Assembly (NCBI RefSeq): GCF_030160835.1
Contig: NZ_BSPC01000004.1
Location: 62,001-126,000, forward strand
Direction: 5' to 3'
Origin: Labrys miyagiensis
GTDB lineage: Bacteria > Pseudomonadota > Alphaproteobacteria > Rhizobiales > Labraceae
Length of the DNA: 64,000 nt
Shown here: piece after piece, positions 7,241 to 18,997 of the stretch
How positions within the stretch are numbered: position 1 is the first letter of the stretch
Layout of the letters: each line of letters starts with the position of its first letter
The notes under the pieces: model-generated
Told to the model about the DNA's origin: nothing
The model's database searches: none
What the model saw: only the letters and a program-made list of their open reading frames with translations
Position numbers and translations under genes: made by a program

Positions 7241-7408
7241 CTCACTATCCTCCGTGGCCTTTCCAAGGCCATTCGACGATAGCGCAGCCCCGCCGTTTTA
7301 ACCATGCCCAAGATCAACAGGGGATGATGGAGGGCTGGCGATTTACCGTTTTGTTTTCCATCTGTATTCATACTTTGTTAGTCATTTTCGCAGGTTTCAG
7401 GGAACGGC

Positions 7409-10400
7409 ATGATCGAGGCACTGTTGCGCACAGCACTGCTTGCCGATCAGCGTCTGCAGGCGCTGATGGATGATCCGCGCCCGGCCTTCGTCTGGCAGCT
7501 GGACGGGCGCTCGCCGGTCTGGGCGAATCGCTCCGGCGCGCAGAGCCTCGGCCTGTCGCCCGCCGACATCGCGCGCCAGCAGTCCAATCCAGCGCTGGTC
7601 TCCGTTGCGCCCCAGATCGCCGCCATCGCCCGCAAGCTGCCGCGCCCGGGTGCGATGCGGCTCGAGCGCCTGCGCCTGCCCGGCATGGGCGCGCTCGACG
7701 CGCTCTCTTGCGCCTGCCGCTCCTTCGATGGACCCGAAGGCTTCCTCGGCCTCCTCGTGCAATCGCTCGACCTGCCGCGCCGCGGCCGTCGGCGGCAGGG
7801 CTGGGCGCCGCCCTCGGTGCCCGAAACGCTGCCACCCTTGCCGCAGGCTGATGATGCCGGCCTCACCAAGCCCTATGAGCAAAGCGGAGCCTGGAGCTGG
7901 GTCGATCTCGACGGAGATAAGCCTGCCCCGACGGTGGAAGAAGCATTCCCCAGTCCTGCAAGAGCCGAACCGAGCAAGGCGGCGCCGGCACCGCCGGTGG
8001 TGGCCGTGGCACCCGTCCAACGCACCAAGCCGGTGCGCTTTACCTTCCAGACGGATGCCGGCGGACGTTTTGTCATGGTTTCGCCGGAGCTGGCCCAGGT
8101 GCTTGGCCGCGCCGGGGCTGACTGGACCGGTCGGCGCTTTGAGGACGTTGCCACCGCTGCCGGCCTTCTGGACAGCACGGCCATCGCCACCGCCCTGGCC
8201 GGTACCCGGACTTGGACGGGTCTCTCCCTGGTGTGGCCCGACAAGGCCGGCCGCCAGGAAATCCCGATCACACTGAGCGCCTCGCCGGCGACGGGCAGCG
8301 AAGGTCGCTTCCAGGGCTTCCGAGGTTTCGGCGTCGCCGGTCTGCCCAGGCCGATGTCGGCGCCCGCCGAGCCGGCGCCGCAAGCCTCGCCCTCCATCGT
8401 CTGGCAGGAGGCCGATCCGACTGACGAGGACGAATCGGACGCTGCAGGCAAGTCAGCCGAGCCGGCACCTTCCGCGCCGCCGCCCGGGCCCGCAAGGCCT
8501 GTCCGCCCGTCGACGGAAAGCAATGTCGTGCGCCTGCCGAGCAAGCCGGCGGCCGAGCGAATCGTGCAAGAACGGCAGGCGCTTGACCGCCAGGGACATG
8601 ATCGCCACAGCCTGACGCCGACCGAGCGCATCGCCTTCCACGAGATCGCCAGGGCCCTCGGCGCGCGCATCGAAGGCGAGCCGAAGCCGGTAGCCAGGCC
8701 CGAGACGCCCAAATCCGATATCGCCAAGCCCAACGCGCCGAAACCGGAAGTCGCCAGAGCCGAGCCTGCCAAGCCCGAGCCTGCCAAGCCCGAGCTCGCC
8801 AAACCCGTGGTAATCAGGCTCGAACCAGAGCCGGAGGCGCCCCGGCCCCAGCCGGCCGGGCCGGAACCCGAGATGCTGGATGAAGAGCCCTTGCTGCCGT
8901 GGGGGACCGACGAGGAGCGCTGGCAGGAGGAGGAGAGCTCCGAGCCGCCTGCCTTCGAGCTTGCCCCCGGCGAGACGGAGCCCACCCGCCCGATCCGGTT
9001 CGGCCGTCTCGACATGGTGCCGGTGGCCCTGATCGACCGCCTGCCGATCGGCATCATCATCGCGCGCGGCGAGGATCTGCAATTCGCCAACCGCACCATG
9101 CTCGAACTGCTCGGTTATCCCGATGTCGAGGCGATCCGCCGCGACGGCGGCCTCGATGAGGTCTTCGCCGGCGCCGCACCCACCGCCGACGGCGAGGGGG
9201 CCAGTTCCGGCGTGCTCCTGAAGACGGCCTCGGGCGAGACCATCACGGTCGATGGAAAAGTGCAAACCACGCATTGGGAGGGCGAGAGCGCGTTGCTGAT
9301 CTCGGTGCGACGCCCGCTCGGCGAGGTCAGCGCCGAAAAACTGCGCTTTGCCGAGCGCCGCGCGGATGAGTTGCAGGCGGTGCTCGACACCGCCACGGAC
9401 GGCGTCGTCATCCTCGACCGCGAAGGACGCATCGTCAGCATCAACCGCAGTGCCGAGGCCCTATTCGGCTATGAGCAGCGCGAGATCGTTGGCAAGGATC
9501 TCCTGCTGCTGTTCGCGCCCGAGAGCCACCGCGCCGCCTATGACTATCTCGACAGCCTGCGCTCCAACGGCGTGGCCAGCCTGCTCAATGACGGGCGCGA
9601 GGTGGTGGGACGGGTGCGCCAGGGCGGCTCGGTGCCGCTGTTCATGACCATCGGGCGCCTCGGCGACGACGGCAAGCGCCTCTGCGCCGTGCTGCGCGAC
9701 GTCACGTCCTTCAAGAAGGCGGAAGGCGAGCTGACGGCAGCCAAGCGCCAGGCGGAGGAGGCTTCCTCGCAGAAGTCCGATTTCCTCGCCAAGATCTCGC
9801 ATGAGGTGCGCACGCCCCTCAACGCCATCATCGGCTTTGCCGAGGTGATGATGGAGGAGCGCTTCGGCCCGATGGGCAATGAGCGCTACCGCTCCTATGC
9901 GCGCGACATCCACACCTCCGGCGAGCACGTCATCAGCCTGGTCAACGACCTCCTCGACCTTTCGAAGATCGAGGCCGGCAAGCTCGACCTCACCTTTGCG
10001 AGCGTCAGTCTCAACGAGGTCGTGCAGCAATCGGTGAGCCTGATGCAGCCGCAGGCGAGCCGCGACCGCATCATCATCCGCATGGCGCTCGCCAACGGCC
10101 TGCCCAATGTGGTGGCCGACAACCGCTCCATGCGCCAGATCGTGCTGAACCTGCTCTCGAACTCGATCAAGTTCACCCAGGCTGGCGGCCAGGCCATCAT
10201 CTCCACCACGCTCTCCGAGCGGGGTGAGGCGGTACTGCGCGTGCGCGACACCGGTGTCGGCATGACCGAGCGCGAGCTTGCCATCGCCATGGAGCCCTTC
10301 CGCCAGGTTGCCTCCACCACGCTCGGCGGCACCGGCCTCGGCCTGCCGCTGACCAAGGCGCTGGTGGAAGCCAACCGCGCCACCTTCGCCATCCAGTCGA

Positions 10401-10462
10401 CCAAGAATGCGGGAACGCTGGTGGAGGTGATCTTTCCCTCGACAAGGGTGCTGGCGGAGTGA
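7409..10462 (+). CDS. pdhS: PAS-domain sensor histidine kinase, PdhS-like
   Basis: A 1017-residue cytoplasmic kinase without membrane segments. Order: an N-terminal PAS-like region (about 1-110), a second weak PAS-like segment (about 205-300, RFVMVSPELAQVLGRAG), a disordered Pro/Ala/Lys-rich linker (about 320-530 with KPEPAKPE repeats), PAS (about 535-645), PAS (about 650-770), HisKA with His798 in KISHEVRTPLNAIIGF, and HATPase with N box, DTGVGM and GGTGLGLPL. The size, layout and the segment GFAEVMMEERFGPMGNERYRSYARDIHTSGEHV resemble rhizobial PdhS, a PleC/DivJ-type kinase that marks the old pole and controls DivK and CtrA. The gene stands alone; a palindromic repeat begins right after its stop. 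Distinction from other PleC/DivJ paralogues is not certain. Confidence 0.75.
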   Translation: MIEALLRTALLADQRLQALMDDPRPAFVWQLDGRSPVWANRSGAQSLGLSPADIARQQSNPALVSVAPQIAAIARKLPRPGAMRLERLRLPGMGALDALSCACRSFDGPEGFLGLLVQSLDLPRRGRRRQGWAPPSVPETLPPLPQADDAGLTKPYEQSGAWSWVDLDGDKPAPTVEEAFPSPARAEPSKAAPAPPVVAVAPVQRTKPVRFTFQTDAGGRFVMVSPELAQVLGRAGADWTGRRFEDVATAAGLLDSTAIATALAGTRTWTGLSLVWPDKAGRQEIPITLSASPATGSEGRFQGFRGFGVAGLPRPMSAPAEPAPQASPSIVWQEADPTDEDESDAAGKSAEPAPSAPPPGPARPVRPSTESNVVRLPSKPAAERIVQERQALDRQGHDRHSLTPTERIAFHEIARALGARIEGEPKPVARPETPKSDIAKPNAPKPEVARAEPAKPEPAKPELAKPVVIRLEPEPEAPRPQPAGPEPEMLDEEPLLPWGTDEERWQEEESSEPPAFELAPGETEPTRPIRFGRLDMVPVALIDRLPIGIIIARGEDLQFANRTMLELLGYPDVEAIRRDGGLDEVFAGAAPTADGEGASSGVLLKTASGETITVDGKVQTTHWEGESALLISVRRPLGEVSAEKLRFAERRADELQAVLDTATDGVVILDREGRIVSINRSAEALFGYEQREIVGKDLLLLFAPESHRAAYDYLDSLRSNGVASLLNDGREVVGRVRQGGSVPLFMTIGRLGDDGKRLCAVLRDVTSFKKAEGELTAAKRQAEEASSQKSDFLAKISHEVRTPLNAIIGFAEVMMEERFGPMGNERYRSYARDIHTSGEHVISLVNDLLDLSKIEAGKLDLTFASVSLNEVVQQSVSLMQPQASRDRIIIRMALANGLPNVVADNRSMRQIVLNLLSNSIKFTQAGGQAIISTTLSERGEAVLRVRDTGVGMTERELAIAMEPFRQVASTTLGGTGLGLPLTKALVEANRATFAIQSTKNAGTLVEVIFPSTRVLAE

Positions 10463-10613
10463 CGCTATGGCTGGGAGCGTGGACGTCCTCGTCCGCTCTT
10501 GAAACGGTTCGGCAAGAGGAAAAGGTAGGTCGCCTGATGCGGGCGGCCCGTCTATCCTTTGGACGCCTGTGGTTCAAGGGCGGACGAGGACGTCCACGCT
10601 CCCAGCCATAGCG
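10463..10613. repeat. Palindromic intergenic repeat, family A copy 1 (perfect 34-bp arms)
   Basis: Bases 10463-10496 and 10580-10613 are perfect 34-base reverse complements with an 83-base loop. The arm core CTGGGAGCGTGGACGTCCTC recurs at 16202, 24062 and 27321. It begins at the base after the kinase stop codon, and could act as a transcript end or RNA-stabilising stem. Confidence 0.85.
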
Positions 10614-10649
10614 CTTCCCGCGCCCTTCTTGCCATGCTACATCCCCACC

Positions 10650-11608
<959 letters not shown>

Positions 11609-11645
11609 CATCTTCGGCTGTCAAGTTGGGGCTGAAGTCGAAATC

Positions 11646-12269
11646 ATGGATGCCATACGTAAATGGGCCGGCTGGATTGCCGCTCTCGTGCTGGTGAGCC
11701 TCCTGCTGCTGCAGGTGCCGCGAGGTATCTTCCTTCTCGCCATAGCGGCAGGAGCCGGCGGTCTCTATTGGCTGACGAGGCCAAAGACGAAGGGATCGGC
11801 GCGGAATTCCCCAAGCTCGCAGCCTTACGGCCTTCGGCCACTCAACAAGGGCGTCGACGGTCCCGATCCGGCCGCCCTGACGCGCCGCCCGCTGCACCAG
11901 CTCCAGGATGTGCGCCTTGCCGCGGTGGTCCTGATGATCCAGCTGGTGCGTACCGGCGCGCCGCTGACGGCGGCGGAGAGGAACGTCATCTATGACCTGA
12001 TGGCCGATCCGCTGAAAATCGAGGACCGTCAGGCCCTATTCGAAGCAGCCTGGCAGTTGACCGATCGCGGCCGGGTGTTCTCGCCGGTGGCCGATGACCT
12101 CACGCCGCTGCTCGTCAGCCGCCTGACCATGGACGAGAGGCTGCAGTTCATCGACATGCTGACCCGGGTCGCCAATGCCTATGGCGAGGCGAGCGACCTG
12201 CAGCAGGAGGCCATCGTACGCCTGAAGCGCCGGCTCACCACGGCGCGGGCGGCCAACCTGCAGCGATAG
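11646..12269 (+). CDS. Membrane-anchored hypothetical protein, TerB-like C-terminal helices
   Basis: A 207-residue protein (ATG 11646; upstream in-frame codons to 11586 overlap bluB). One or two membrane segments near the N-terminus (about residues 8-43, WIAALVLVSLLLLQVPRGIFLLAIAAGAGG) lead to a soluble helical domain. The C-terminal part (LTAAERNVIYDLMADPL.. and LTMDERLQFIDMLTRVANAYGEAS) resembles the acidic helical TerB/DjlA-type fold, but metal-binding residues are not obvious. It follows bluB by 37 bases and could be co-transcribed. Function unknown. Confidence 0.6.
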   Translation: MDAIRKWAGWIAALVLVSLLLLQVPRGIFLLAIAAGAGGLYWLTRPKTKGSARNSPSSQPYGLRPLNKGVDGPDPAALTRRPLHQLQDVRLAAVVLMIQLVRTGAPLTAAERNVIYDLMADPLKIEDRQALFEAAWQLTDRGRVFSPVADDLTPLLVSRLTMDERLQFIDMLTRVANAYGEASDLQQEAIVRLKRRLTTARAANLQR

Positions 12270-12274
12270 TGTCT

Positions 12275-13135
12275 TTATTCGAAGACGTTCGACAGGTTGC
12301 GGCCCGAGATCACGCCGTCCTTTAAGGCGCGCAGGCGATGAGCGGCGATCACGAACAGGCCTATTACCCAGCCGCCCAGCAGCGGATAGATCAGAGCGAC
12401 GAAGACCAGCAGAATGGTGTGCCCGAAGGCGGCGGGCGCCATGAGATAATCGAGGCCAAGAATGATGCCCTGATAGACGGCCATCACGACAACTGCCACG
12501 AGACTGACGGCCAGCAGCGGCCAGCGATAATCGCTGGTGAGATATTTGCTGCGCCTGAGCGAGGCGATCGGGCCGAGTTCCTCGTTGATGCAGACGATGC
12601 CCGACAGGACATAGGGAAAGACGAGGTAAAGGAAGAGGATCGCCAGCCCGATCGCCAGGATCAGCGCGAGAAAGCCGAGAACGCCTTGGAGCAACGCGAG
12701 GATCAGCGCCACGACGAAGGCGAACACGACATAAGCCGCTATGAAAATGAGCAGCAGCCCGATAGCCGGCAGCGATCTCTTCGCCCCCGTCACGGCCGCC
12801 TCTCGGTCGGAGACGGGTGCGCCGACATAGCGATCATAGAGGATGCGCGTCATCGCACAGGAGCAGACGATCGAGACGATGAAGATCAGCACTTCGAGTG
12901 TGATGAAGCGCCCCATATTGTCCCGGACCATCTGTTCCATGGCACTGCCGTCGGCCGAAAACATCGATTGGGAATCGGCCCCGAAGGACGCTACGGCGGC
13001 GATGAGGATCGGCAGATTGAGGAAGAAAAGCCCCAGATAGCTCTTGATACTGGTATTCCAGGCATCGTTGACGATCTGTCCCACACCAAGCGAGGAATCG
13101 CCGCGATAGCCGGGATTGGGCTGAGGCATCGACAT
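12275..13135 (-). CDS. Polytopic membrane protein of unknown function
   Basis: A 286-residue integral membrane protein with about six predicted spans, including FFLNLPILIAAVASF, FITLEVLIFIVSIVC, LLLIFIAAYVVFAFVVALILALL, FLALILAIGLAILFLYLVFPYVL and TILLVFVALIYPLLGGWVIGLFVIA. The general layout resembles the membrane domain associated with glycerophosphodiester phosphodiesterases and other small-molecule membrane proteins (DUF975/GDPD-membrane type), but I cannot name it. The ATG at 13135 follows GGAGCGCCC. It converges with the gene ending at 12269, five bases away. Confidence 0.65.
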   Translation of the reverse strand: MSMPQPNPGYRGDSSLGVGQIVNDAWNTSIKSYLGLFFLNLPILIAAVASFGADSQSMFSADGSAMEQMVRDNMGRFITLEVLIFIVSIVCSCAMTRILYDRYVGAPVSDREAAVTGAKRSLPAIGLLLIFIAAYVVFAFVVALILALLQGVLGFLALILAIGLAILFLYLVFPYVLSGIVCINEELGPIASLRRSKYLTSDYRWPLLAVSLVAVVVMAVYQGIILGLDYLMAPAAFGHTILLVFVALIYPLLGGWVIGLFVIAAHRLRALKDGVISGRNLSNVFE

Positions 13136-13293
13136 GGGCGCTCCGCTGGATTGAAAAGAGGCCCGGCTGATTCCAGACCTTTTGCCGCGAGTGTGGCGGC
13201 AGTATCGAGACGCGCAAGTGAAATGTCGTACACCACCCGTCGGGAAGCCGACGGGTGGGACCCTCGTCGGCCCGTGACGGAAGCAGGCCGCAT

Positions 13294-13545
13294 GGGGGGC
13301 GGGTCTTCAGACCCGCCTGAACCTGCATATGCGTCGAGTGAAGAGCCGGGTCTTCGGAGCCTGACCGAAAAGTCGGTGGAACCCCAACTTTTTGTCATTG
13401 CCGGGCTTGTCCCGGCAATCTAGGGATGCCCAAACGCTGGAGAAGTGGTGTCTGGATACCCGGGGCAAGCCCGGGTATGACAAAATCTGCGTCTCTCTCC
13501 GCTTCTACACGACTTTTGAGGCAGGCTCTGAAGACCCGCCCCCCA
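13294..13545. repeat. Palindromic repeat family B copy 1, interrupted by a family D unit
   Basis: GGGGGGCGGGTCTTCAGACC (from 13294) and its reverse complement ending GACCCGCCCCCC (to 13545) bracket about 200 bases. A second unit, 13391-13484, bounded by TTTGTCATTGCC and GGTATGACAAA and containing CCGGGCTTGTCCCGG and CCCGGGGCAAGCCCGGG hairpins, sits inside it. This looks like nested insertion of one repeat into another. Family B recurs intact at 53404-53485. No gene is supported in 13136-13574. Confidence 0.75.
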
Positions 13546-13574
13546 ACCGCACCTTCCCTCAAACGCACCGCCTT

Positions 13575-15170
<1,596 letters not shown>

Positions 15171-15297
15171 GAAGGGCTCCGTAGGACTGAAATCGTCGCG
15201 GAAATGGATAGACCAATAGGCAGCCCCCTTGAAACCCAATATGCGATTTTTCGAGGAAAACTTCCCAGCGGGGAGGCAAGCCTGGGCGGCGGGTGTC

Positions 15298-15449
15298 GTC
15301 ATTCCCACAACCAAAACCTCCGGTTTTGGTTGGATGACCGTAGGGAGACCCGGAATCCATGAACACTGTCCTGTGAGGGCTGTGTTCATGGATTCCGGCG
15401 TTACCACTCACAAGCAGAGCTTGTGAGGATACGCTTCAGCCGGAATGAC
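15298..15449. repeat. GTCATTCC-type palindromic repeat, family D copy
   Basis: Bounded by GTCATTCC (15298) and GGAATGAC (15442-15449). Inside are hairpins CCAAAACC..GGTTTTGG, GGAATCCATGAACAC (15352)/GTGTTCATGGATTCC (15382) and CTCACAAGCAGAGCTTGTGAG. The CTTGTGAGGATACG segment recurs at 60833. It occupies the upstream region of aceB. Confidence 0.75.
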
Positions 15450-15547
15450 GCCGCACCGGCTATAACAGCACCCGCACGAATTGACCTTTGAACCGCCATC
15501 CGTCACAAGGGCCGACACTCCCTCCCGCCCCGTACGGATGCAAAGCC

Positions 15548-16201
15548 ATGGCCGCCGAAGCGAAACTGAAAACAGCCATCGACCATCATCGCGAGGGCCG
15601 TCTCGACGAAGCGGAGGCCGGCTATCGAAAAGTGCTGGCCAGGGACAAGCATGATTTCAACGCCCTGAACCTGCTCGGCACCCTGCTGCTCCAGCGCGAA
15701 TCCTATGCCGAGGCGGAAAAGCTGCTGCTGCGCGCCCTGGAGATCAATCCGAGGAGCGCGGACGCCCAGATGCGGCTCGGGCTCGCCAATCGCGGGCTGG
15801 GCGATACGCGGCGGGCCGAATATTGCTTCCGCTCCGCGCTGGATATCGATCCCAAACTGGCCGATGCGCATTTCAACTATGCCGGCCTGCTCGCCTCGCT
15901 CGGACGCGGCGACGAAGCGCTGCGGGGCTATCTGGCCTGTATCGAGGCGGATCCCCGGCATGCCGAGGCCCATCTCAATCTCGGCTATCTCCTCTTGGAG
16001 AATGAGCGCTTCGAGCCGGCGGCGGCCCATTTCCAGCAGGCGCTCCAGCTCCGCCCCTCGGAACCGGCGCTGATGGGCCTGGGCCATGCGGCCAAGGGCG
16101 GCGGCCAGCTGGATGAGGCAAGGCAGATCTTCGCCAAGGCGCTGGAGCTCAACCCGGCGAACGAGGTGGCGAAGAAGAATTTGGCGGAGCTGGCGTCGTA
16201 G
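15548..16201 (+). CDS. Tetratricopeptide-repeat protein
   Basis: A 217-residue protein made almost entirely of about five to six TPR units (for example EGRLDEAEAGYRKVLARD, RESYAEAEKLLLRALEINP, LGDTRRAEYCFRSALDIDP, LGRGDEALRGYLACIEADP, NERFEPAAAHFQQALQL and GQLDEARQIFAKALELNP). There is no signal peptide and no catalytic domain, so it is a scaffold or co-chaperone-like protein in the cytoplasm. The start is uncertain: ATG 15548 lacks a strong ribosome site and a TTG at 15488 would add 20 residues. It converges on glcF, with repeat A2 between the stops. Confidence 0.7.
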   Translation: MAAEAKLKTAIDHHREGRLDEAEAGYRKVLARDKHDFNALNLLGTLLLQRESYAEAEKLLLRALEINPRSADAQMRLGLANRGLGDTRRAEYCFRSALDIDPKLADAHFNYAGLLASLGRGDEALRGYLACIEADPRHAEAHLNLGYLLLENERFEPAAAHFQQALQLRPSEPALMGLGHAAKGGGQLDEARQIFAKALELNPANEVAKKNLAELAS

Positions 16202-16288
16202 CCTGGGAGCGCGGACCTCCTCGTCCGCTCTTCCTCTGTCGTAGAACTACCGTTTCCAAGAGCGGACGAGGACGTCCGCGCTCCCAGG
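16202..16288. repeat. Palindromic repeat family A copy 2 between convergent genes
   Basis: Arms 16202-16232 and 16258-16288, 31 bases, with a single mismatch. It fills exactly the gap between the TPR stop (16201) and the glcF stop (16289), the arrangement of a bidirectional transcript end. Confidence 0.85.
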
Positions 16289-17584
16289 TTACAGCCCCTT
16301 CGGCCTCGGCCCGCCCGTCGCCCAGTCCAGCAACTCCACCGTATGCACGATGGGCGTCGCGGTCCCCTGCGCCAATTGCGTCATGCAGCCGATATTGCCG
16401 GCGGCGATGATTTCCGGCTTCGTCGCGGCGATATTGCCGAGCTTGCGTTCGCGCAGGCGCGCCGAAATCTCGGGCTGCAGCATGTTGTAGGTGCCTGCCG
16501 AGCCGCAGCACAGATGCGCCTCGGCGGCTTCCTTCACCACGAAGCCGGCCTGCTTCAGCAGGTTCTTGGGAGCGGTCTTGATCTGCTGGCCATGCTGCAG
16601 CGAGCAGGCGGCGTGATAGGTGACGCTCTGCCCGGTCTCTCGCGTCACCGGCAGCGGCGGCAGGGTTTCGAGATATTCGCTGATATCCTTGGCGATGGCG
16701 GAGATGGTGGCAGCCTTCCTGGCATAAGCGGGATCGTCCCGCAGCATGAAGCCGTAATCCTTGATGGTGGTGCCGCAGCCCGAGGTGGTGATCAGGATGG
16801 CGTCGAGGCCGTTGGCCATCTCCGCCGTCCAGGCGTCGATATTGGCTTTGGCGTAGGCGAGGGCCGAGGCTTCCTGGCCCATGTGATGCACCAGCGCGCC
16901 GCAACAGCCTTCGCCCTTCGGCAGTACCACTTCGACGCCATGGCGGTTGAGCAGGCGGATGGCCGCCTCATTGATGCCAGGCGCGAGTTCGGCCTGGGCG
17001 CAGCCCGTCAGGAGCGCCACCCGGCCCTTGCGCTCGCCCTTGGGGGCAAAGCTGCCGGGCTGCGTCGCGGAGGAGGGGGCGGGCAGGGCGGAGGGCGCGA
17101 GGGCCAGCATGGCGGCGAGCCTGCCACCTTCCGGGAGCTTCGCCGCGATGCCGGCAAAGGGCCGGCCGAGGCGGGCCAGCGTCGTGGCCCAGCGAAAGGC
17201 CTTGCGGTTCGGCAGGATCTTGGCGAGCGTGTTGCGCAGGAGCTTCTCGCTGGCCGGACGCTCATAGGTCTTTTCGATATGGGCGCGCGCATGGTCGACC
17301 AGATGCATGTAGTGCACGCCCGAGGGGCAGGTCGTCATGCAAGAGAGGCAGGAGAGGCAGCGGTCGACATGCTTGACCACTTCCGCCGTGGCCGGCTTGC
17401 CGCCTTCCAGCATGTCCTTGATCAGGTAGATGCGCCCGCGCGGGGAATCGAGCTCGTCGCCGAGCAGCACATAGGTTGGGCAGGTCGCCGTGCAAAAGCC
17501 GCAATGCACGCAGGTGCGCAGGATCTGCTCCGATTCCTTCATATGCGGATCGGCGAGTTGCGCCAGGGAGAAATTCGTCTGCAA
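16289..17584 (-). CDS. glcF: Glycolate oxidase iron-sulfur subunit GlcF
   Basis: A 431-residue subunit that passes electrons from the flavin subunits of glycolate oxidase to the respiratory chain at the inner membrane. Two ferredoxin-type clusters are visible near the N-terminus: CVHCGFCTATCP and CLSCLSCMTTCP. Two CCG domains follow, with GCCGALVHH and LCCGSAGTY. The start is a TTG at 17584 giving MQTNFSLAQLADP, the usual GlcF N-terminus, with GGGAGG seven bases upstream; the open frame continues further but has no likeness beyond this point. It begins two bases after the glcE stop, so is translationally coupled. Confidence 0.93.
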   Translation of the reverse strand: MQTNFSLAQLADPHMKESEQILRTCVHCGFCTATCPTYVLLGDELDSPRGRIYLIKDMLEGGKPATAEVVKHVDRCLSCLSCMTTCPSGVHYMHLVDHARAHIEKTYERPASEKLLRNTLAKILPNRKAFRWATTLARLGRPFAGIAAKLPEGGRLAAMLALAPSALPAPSSATQPGSFAPKGERKGRVALLTGCAQAELAPGINEAAIRLLNRHGVEVVLPKGEGCCGALVHHMGQEASALAYAKANIDAWTAEMANGLDAILITTSGCGTTIKDYGFMLRDDPAYARKAATISAIAKDISEYLETLPPLPVTRETGQSVTYHAACSLQHGQQIKTAPKNLLKQAGFVVKEAAEAHLCCGSAGTYNMLQPEISARLRERKLGNIAATKPEIIAAGNIGCMTQLAQGTATPIVHTVELLDWATGGPRPKGL

Positions 17585-17586
17585 GG

Positions 17587-18765
17587 TCAGCCTCCCAGGC
17601 GGCCGGTATTGAGGATATTGGCGGGATCGAAAGCCTGCTTCACGCGAGCACTCAGCGCCGCAATCGGGCCATCCTGCTGGCCGAAGGCAAAGCTCTCCGC
17701 CCGGTAATCGGCGCTGGCGCGGATCAGCATGGCATGGCCGCCCTGGGCTTTCGCAGCCGCCGCGATTGCCTTGGCCATCTCCACCGTCTCGGGAGCGAGC
17801 AGCCAGATCAGGCCGCCGCCCCAGTCGTAGAACAGCTTGGCCTCGCCGTTCCGGCGCAGGGCCCGCACCAGCGCCACGGCCTTGGAGGGCGCGACCGAGA
17901 GGCGCCAGACGGCGCCGTCCATCTGCGCGAAGGGCGCGACATCGGCGATCTGCCACCAGAAGCCCTGGCAAGCCCGGCTGTCGAGATGGTCGGGGCTGCC
18001 GAAGCGCTTGAGCAGGGTGGCGAGCTTCTCGCGCCGATAGGCGATCGAGCTCTCGAAATTCTCAAGCCGCAGCACGGTCTGCGCCGTGCCGGAGGCGAGA
18101 TCGGCGGGGATATGGGCGGCCGCGGAGACCTCGAAGGGACTGCCGAGGCCGGCCGACATCAGCTCGACCGCCTTTGCGTCGTCGAGCCCCTGCCAGACCA
18201 GGCCGGCGCTGGCCTCGGGCTTGGGCAGCACCTTGAAGGTGACTTCGGTGAGGATGCCGAGCGTGCCCCAGGAGCCCGCCATCAGCTTGGTGAGGTCATA
18301 GCCGGTGACGTTCTTCATCACCCGCCCGCCACTCTTGATGGCCTCGCCCTTGCCGTTGACGAAACGCACGCCCATCAGGCTGTCGCGGCAGGCCCCGGCC
18401 GTGATGCGGCGCGGCCCAGAGAGATTGGCGGCGACCAGGCCACCAACCGTCGGCTCGCTCGGTCCGCTGCCGAGCAGCCCGCGCCAGTCCGCCGGTTCGA
18501 AGGGCAGCATCTGGCCTCTCTCGTCGAGCGCGCCGGTGAGTTCGGCGAGCGGCGTCCCGGAAAGCGCCGAGATCACCATCTCGGCGGGCTCGTAGAGCGT
18601 GATGCCGGTGAGGGATTTCGTGCTGAGCGGGGCAGCGTTGATCGGGCGGCCGATGCCATCCTTCGACCCGCCGCCAACGATGACGAGAGGGGTCTTGGTA
18701 CGGAAGGACTCGGTGACGATGTCCGCGAGTGCGGCCTCTGTGGTGGGGGCGTGGGTCATGGTCAT
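17587..18765 (-). CDS. glcE: Glycolate oxidase FAD-binding subunit GlcE
   Basis: A 392-residue FAD_binding_4 (PCMH-type) protein: PLVIVGGGSKDGIGRP, then LGSGPSEPTVGGLVAANLSGPRR and GKGEAIKSGGRVMKNVTGYDLTKLMAGSWGTLGI form the FAD fold. The C-terminal helix FDPANILNTGR is typical of the family. It partners GlcD and GlcF to oxidise glycolate to glyoxylate. The start is taken as ATG 18765 (18759 also possible); ribosome site is weak. A 200-base family C repeat separates it from glcD, so the operon may be read through a large stem. Confidence 0.9.
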   Translation of the reverse strand: MTMTHAPTTEAALADIVTESFRTKTPLVIVGGGSKDGIGRPINAAPLSTKSLTGITLYEPAEMVISALSGTPLAELTGALDERGQMLPFEPADWRGLLGSGPSEPTVGGLVAANLSGPRRITAGACRDSLMGVRFVNGKGEAIKSGGRVMKNVTGYDLTKLMAGSWGTLGILTEVTFKVLPKPEASAGLVWQGLDDAKAVELMSAGLGSPFEVSAAAHIPADLASGTAQTVLRLENFESSIAYRREKLATLLKRFGSPDHLDSRACQGFWWQIADVAPFAQMDGAVWRLSVAPSKAVALVRALRRNGEAKLFYDWGGGLIWLLAPETVEMAKAIAAAAKAQGGHAMLIRASADYRAESFAFGQQDGPIAALSARVKQAFDPANILNTGRLGG

Positions 18766-18783
18766 ACGGCAATTCGTGAAAGG

Positions 18784-18981
18784 CGCCACGCAAAGCCTCC
18801 CCAACGAAGCTGGGGGAGGTGGCCGAACGAAGTGAGGTCGGAGGGGGTGTGGGCCGAGTGTGGCGCGCGAACCGCCAATCCGTAACTGTGTTCCTCGTGC
18901 TTTGTCCTGACCTCACCCCCTCCGTCACGACTTCGTCGTGCCACCTCCCCCAGCTTCGTGGGGGAGGCTTTGCGCGGCGCC
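18784..18981. repeat. Palindromic repeat family C copy 1, inside the glc operon
   Basis: AAAGCCTCCCCAACGAAGCT near 18792 pairs with AGCTTCGTGGGGGAGGCTTT near 18953, and GACGGAGGGGGTG-type inner arms (here AGGTCGGAGGGGGTGTG / CTCACCCCCTCCGTCACG) pair within. Copies at 46921-47112 and 50360-50549 share both outer and inner arms. It lies between the glcD stop and glcE start. Confidence 0.85.
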
Positions 18982-18997
18982 TCTTGGCATTCAAAAC

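Noticed and set aside
12338-13423. 361-codon plus-strand frame over the membrane protein
   Set aside because: His/Glu/Asp/Arg-rich low-complexity product typical of antisense to a membrane protein; no ribosome site or family.
13136-13574. Possible gene in the gap before aceB's end
   Set aside because: The whole interval is accounted for by nested palindromic repeats.
17585-17971. N-terminal extension of the glcF frame
   Set aside because: Arg-rich out-of-phase reading of glcE; GlcF likeness starts exactly at the TTG at 17584.
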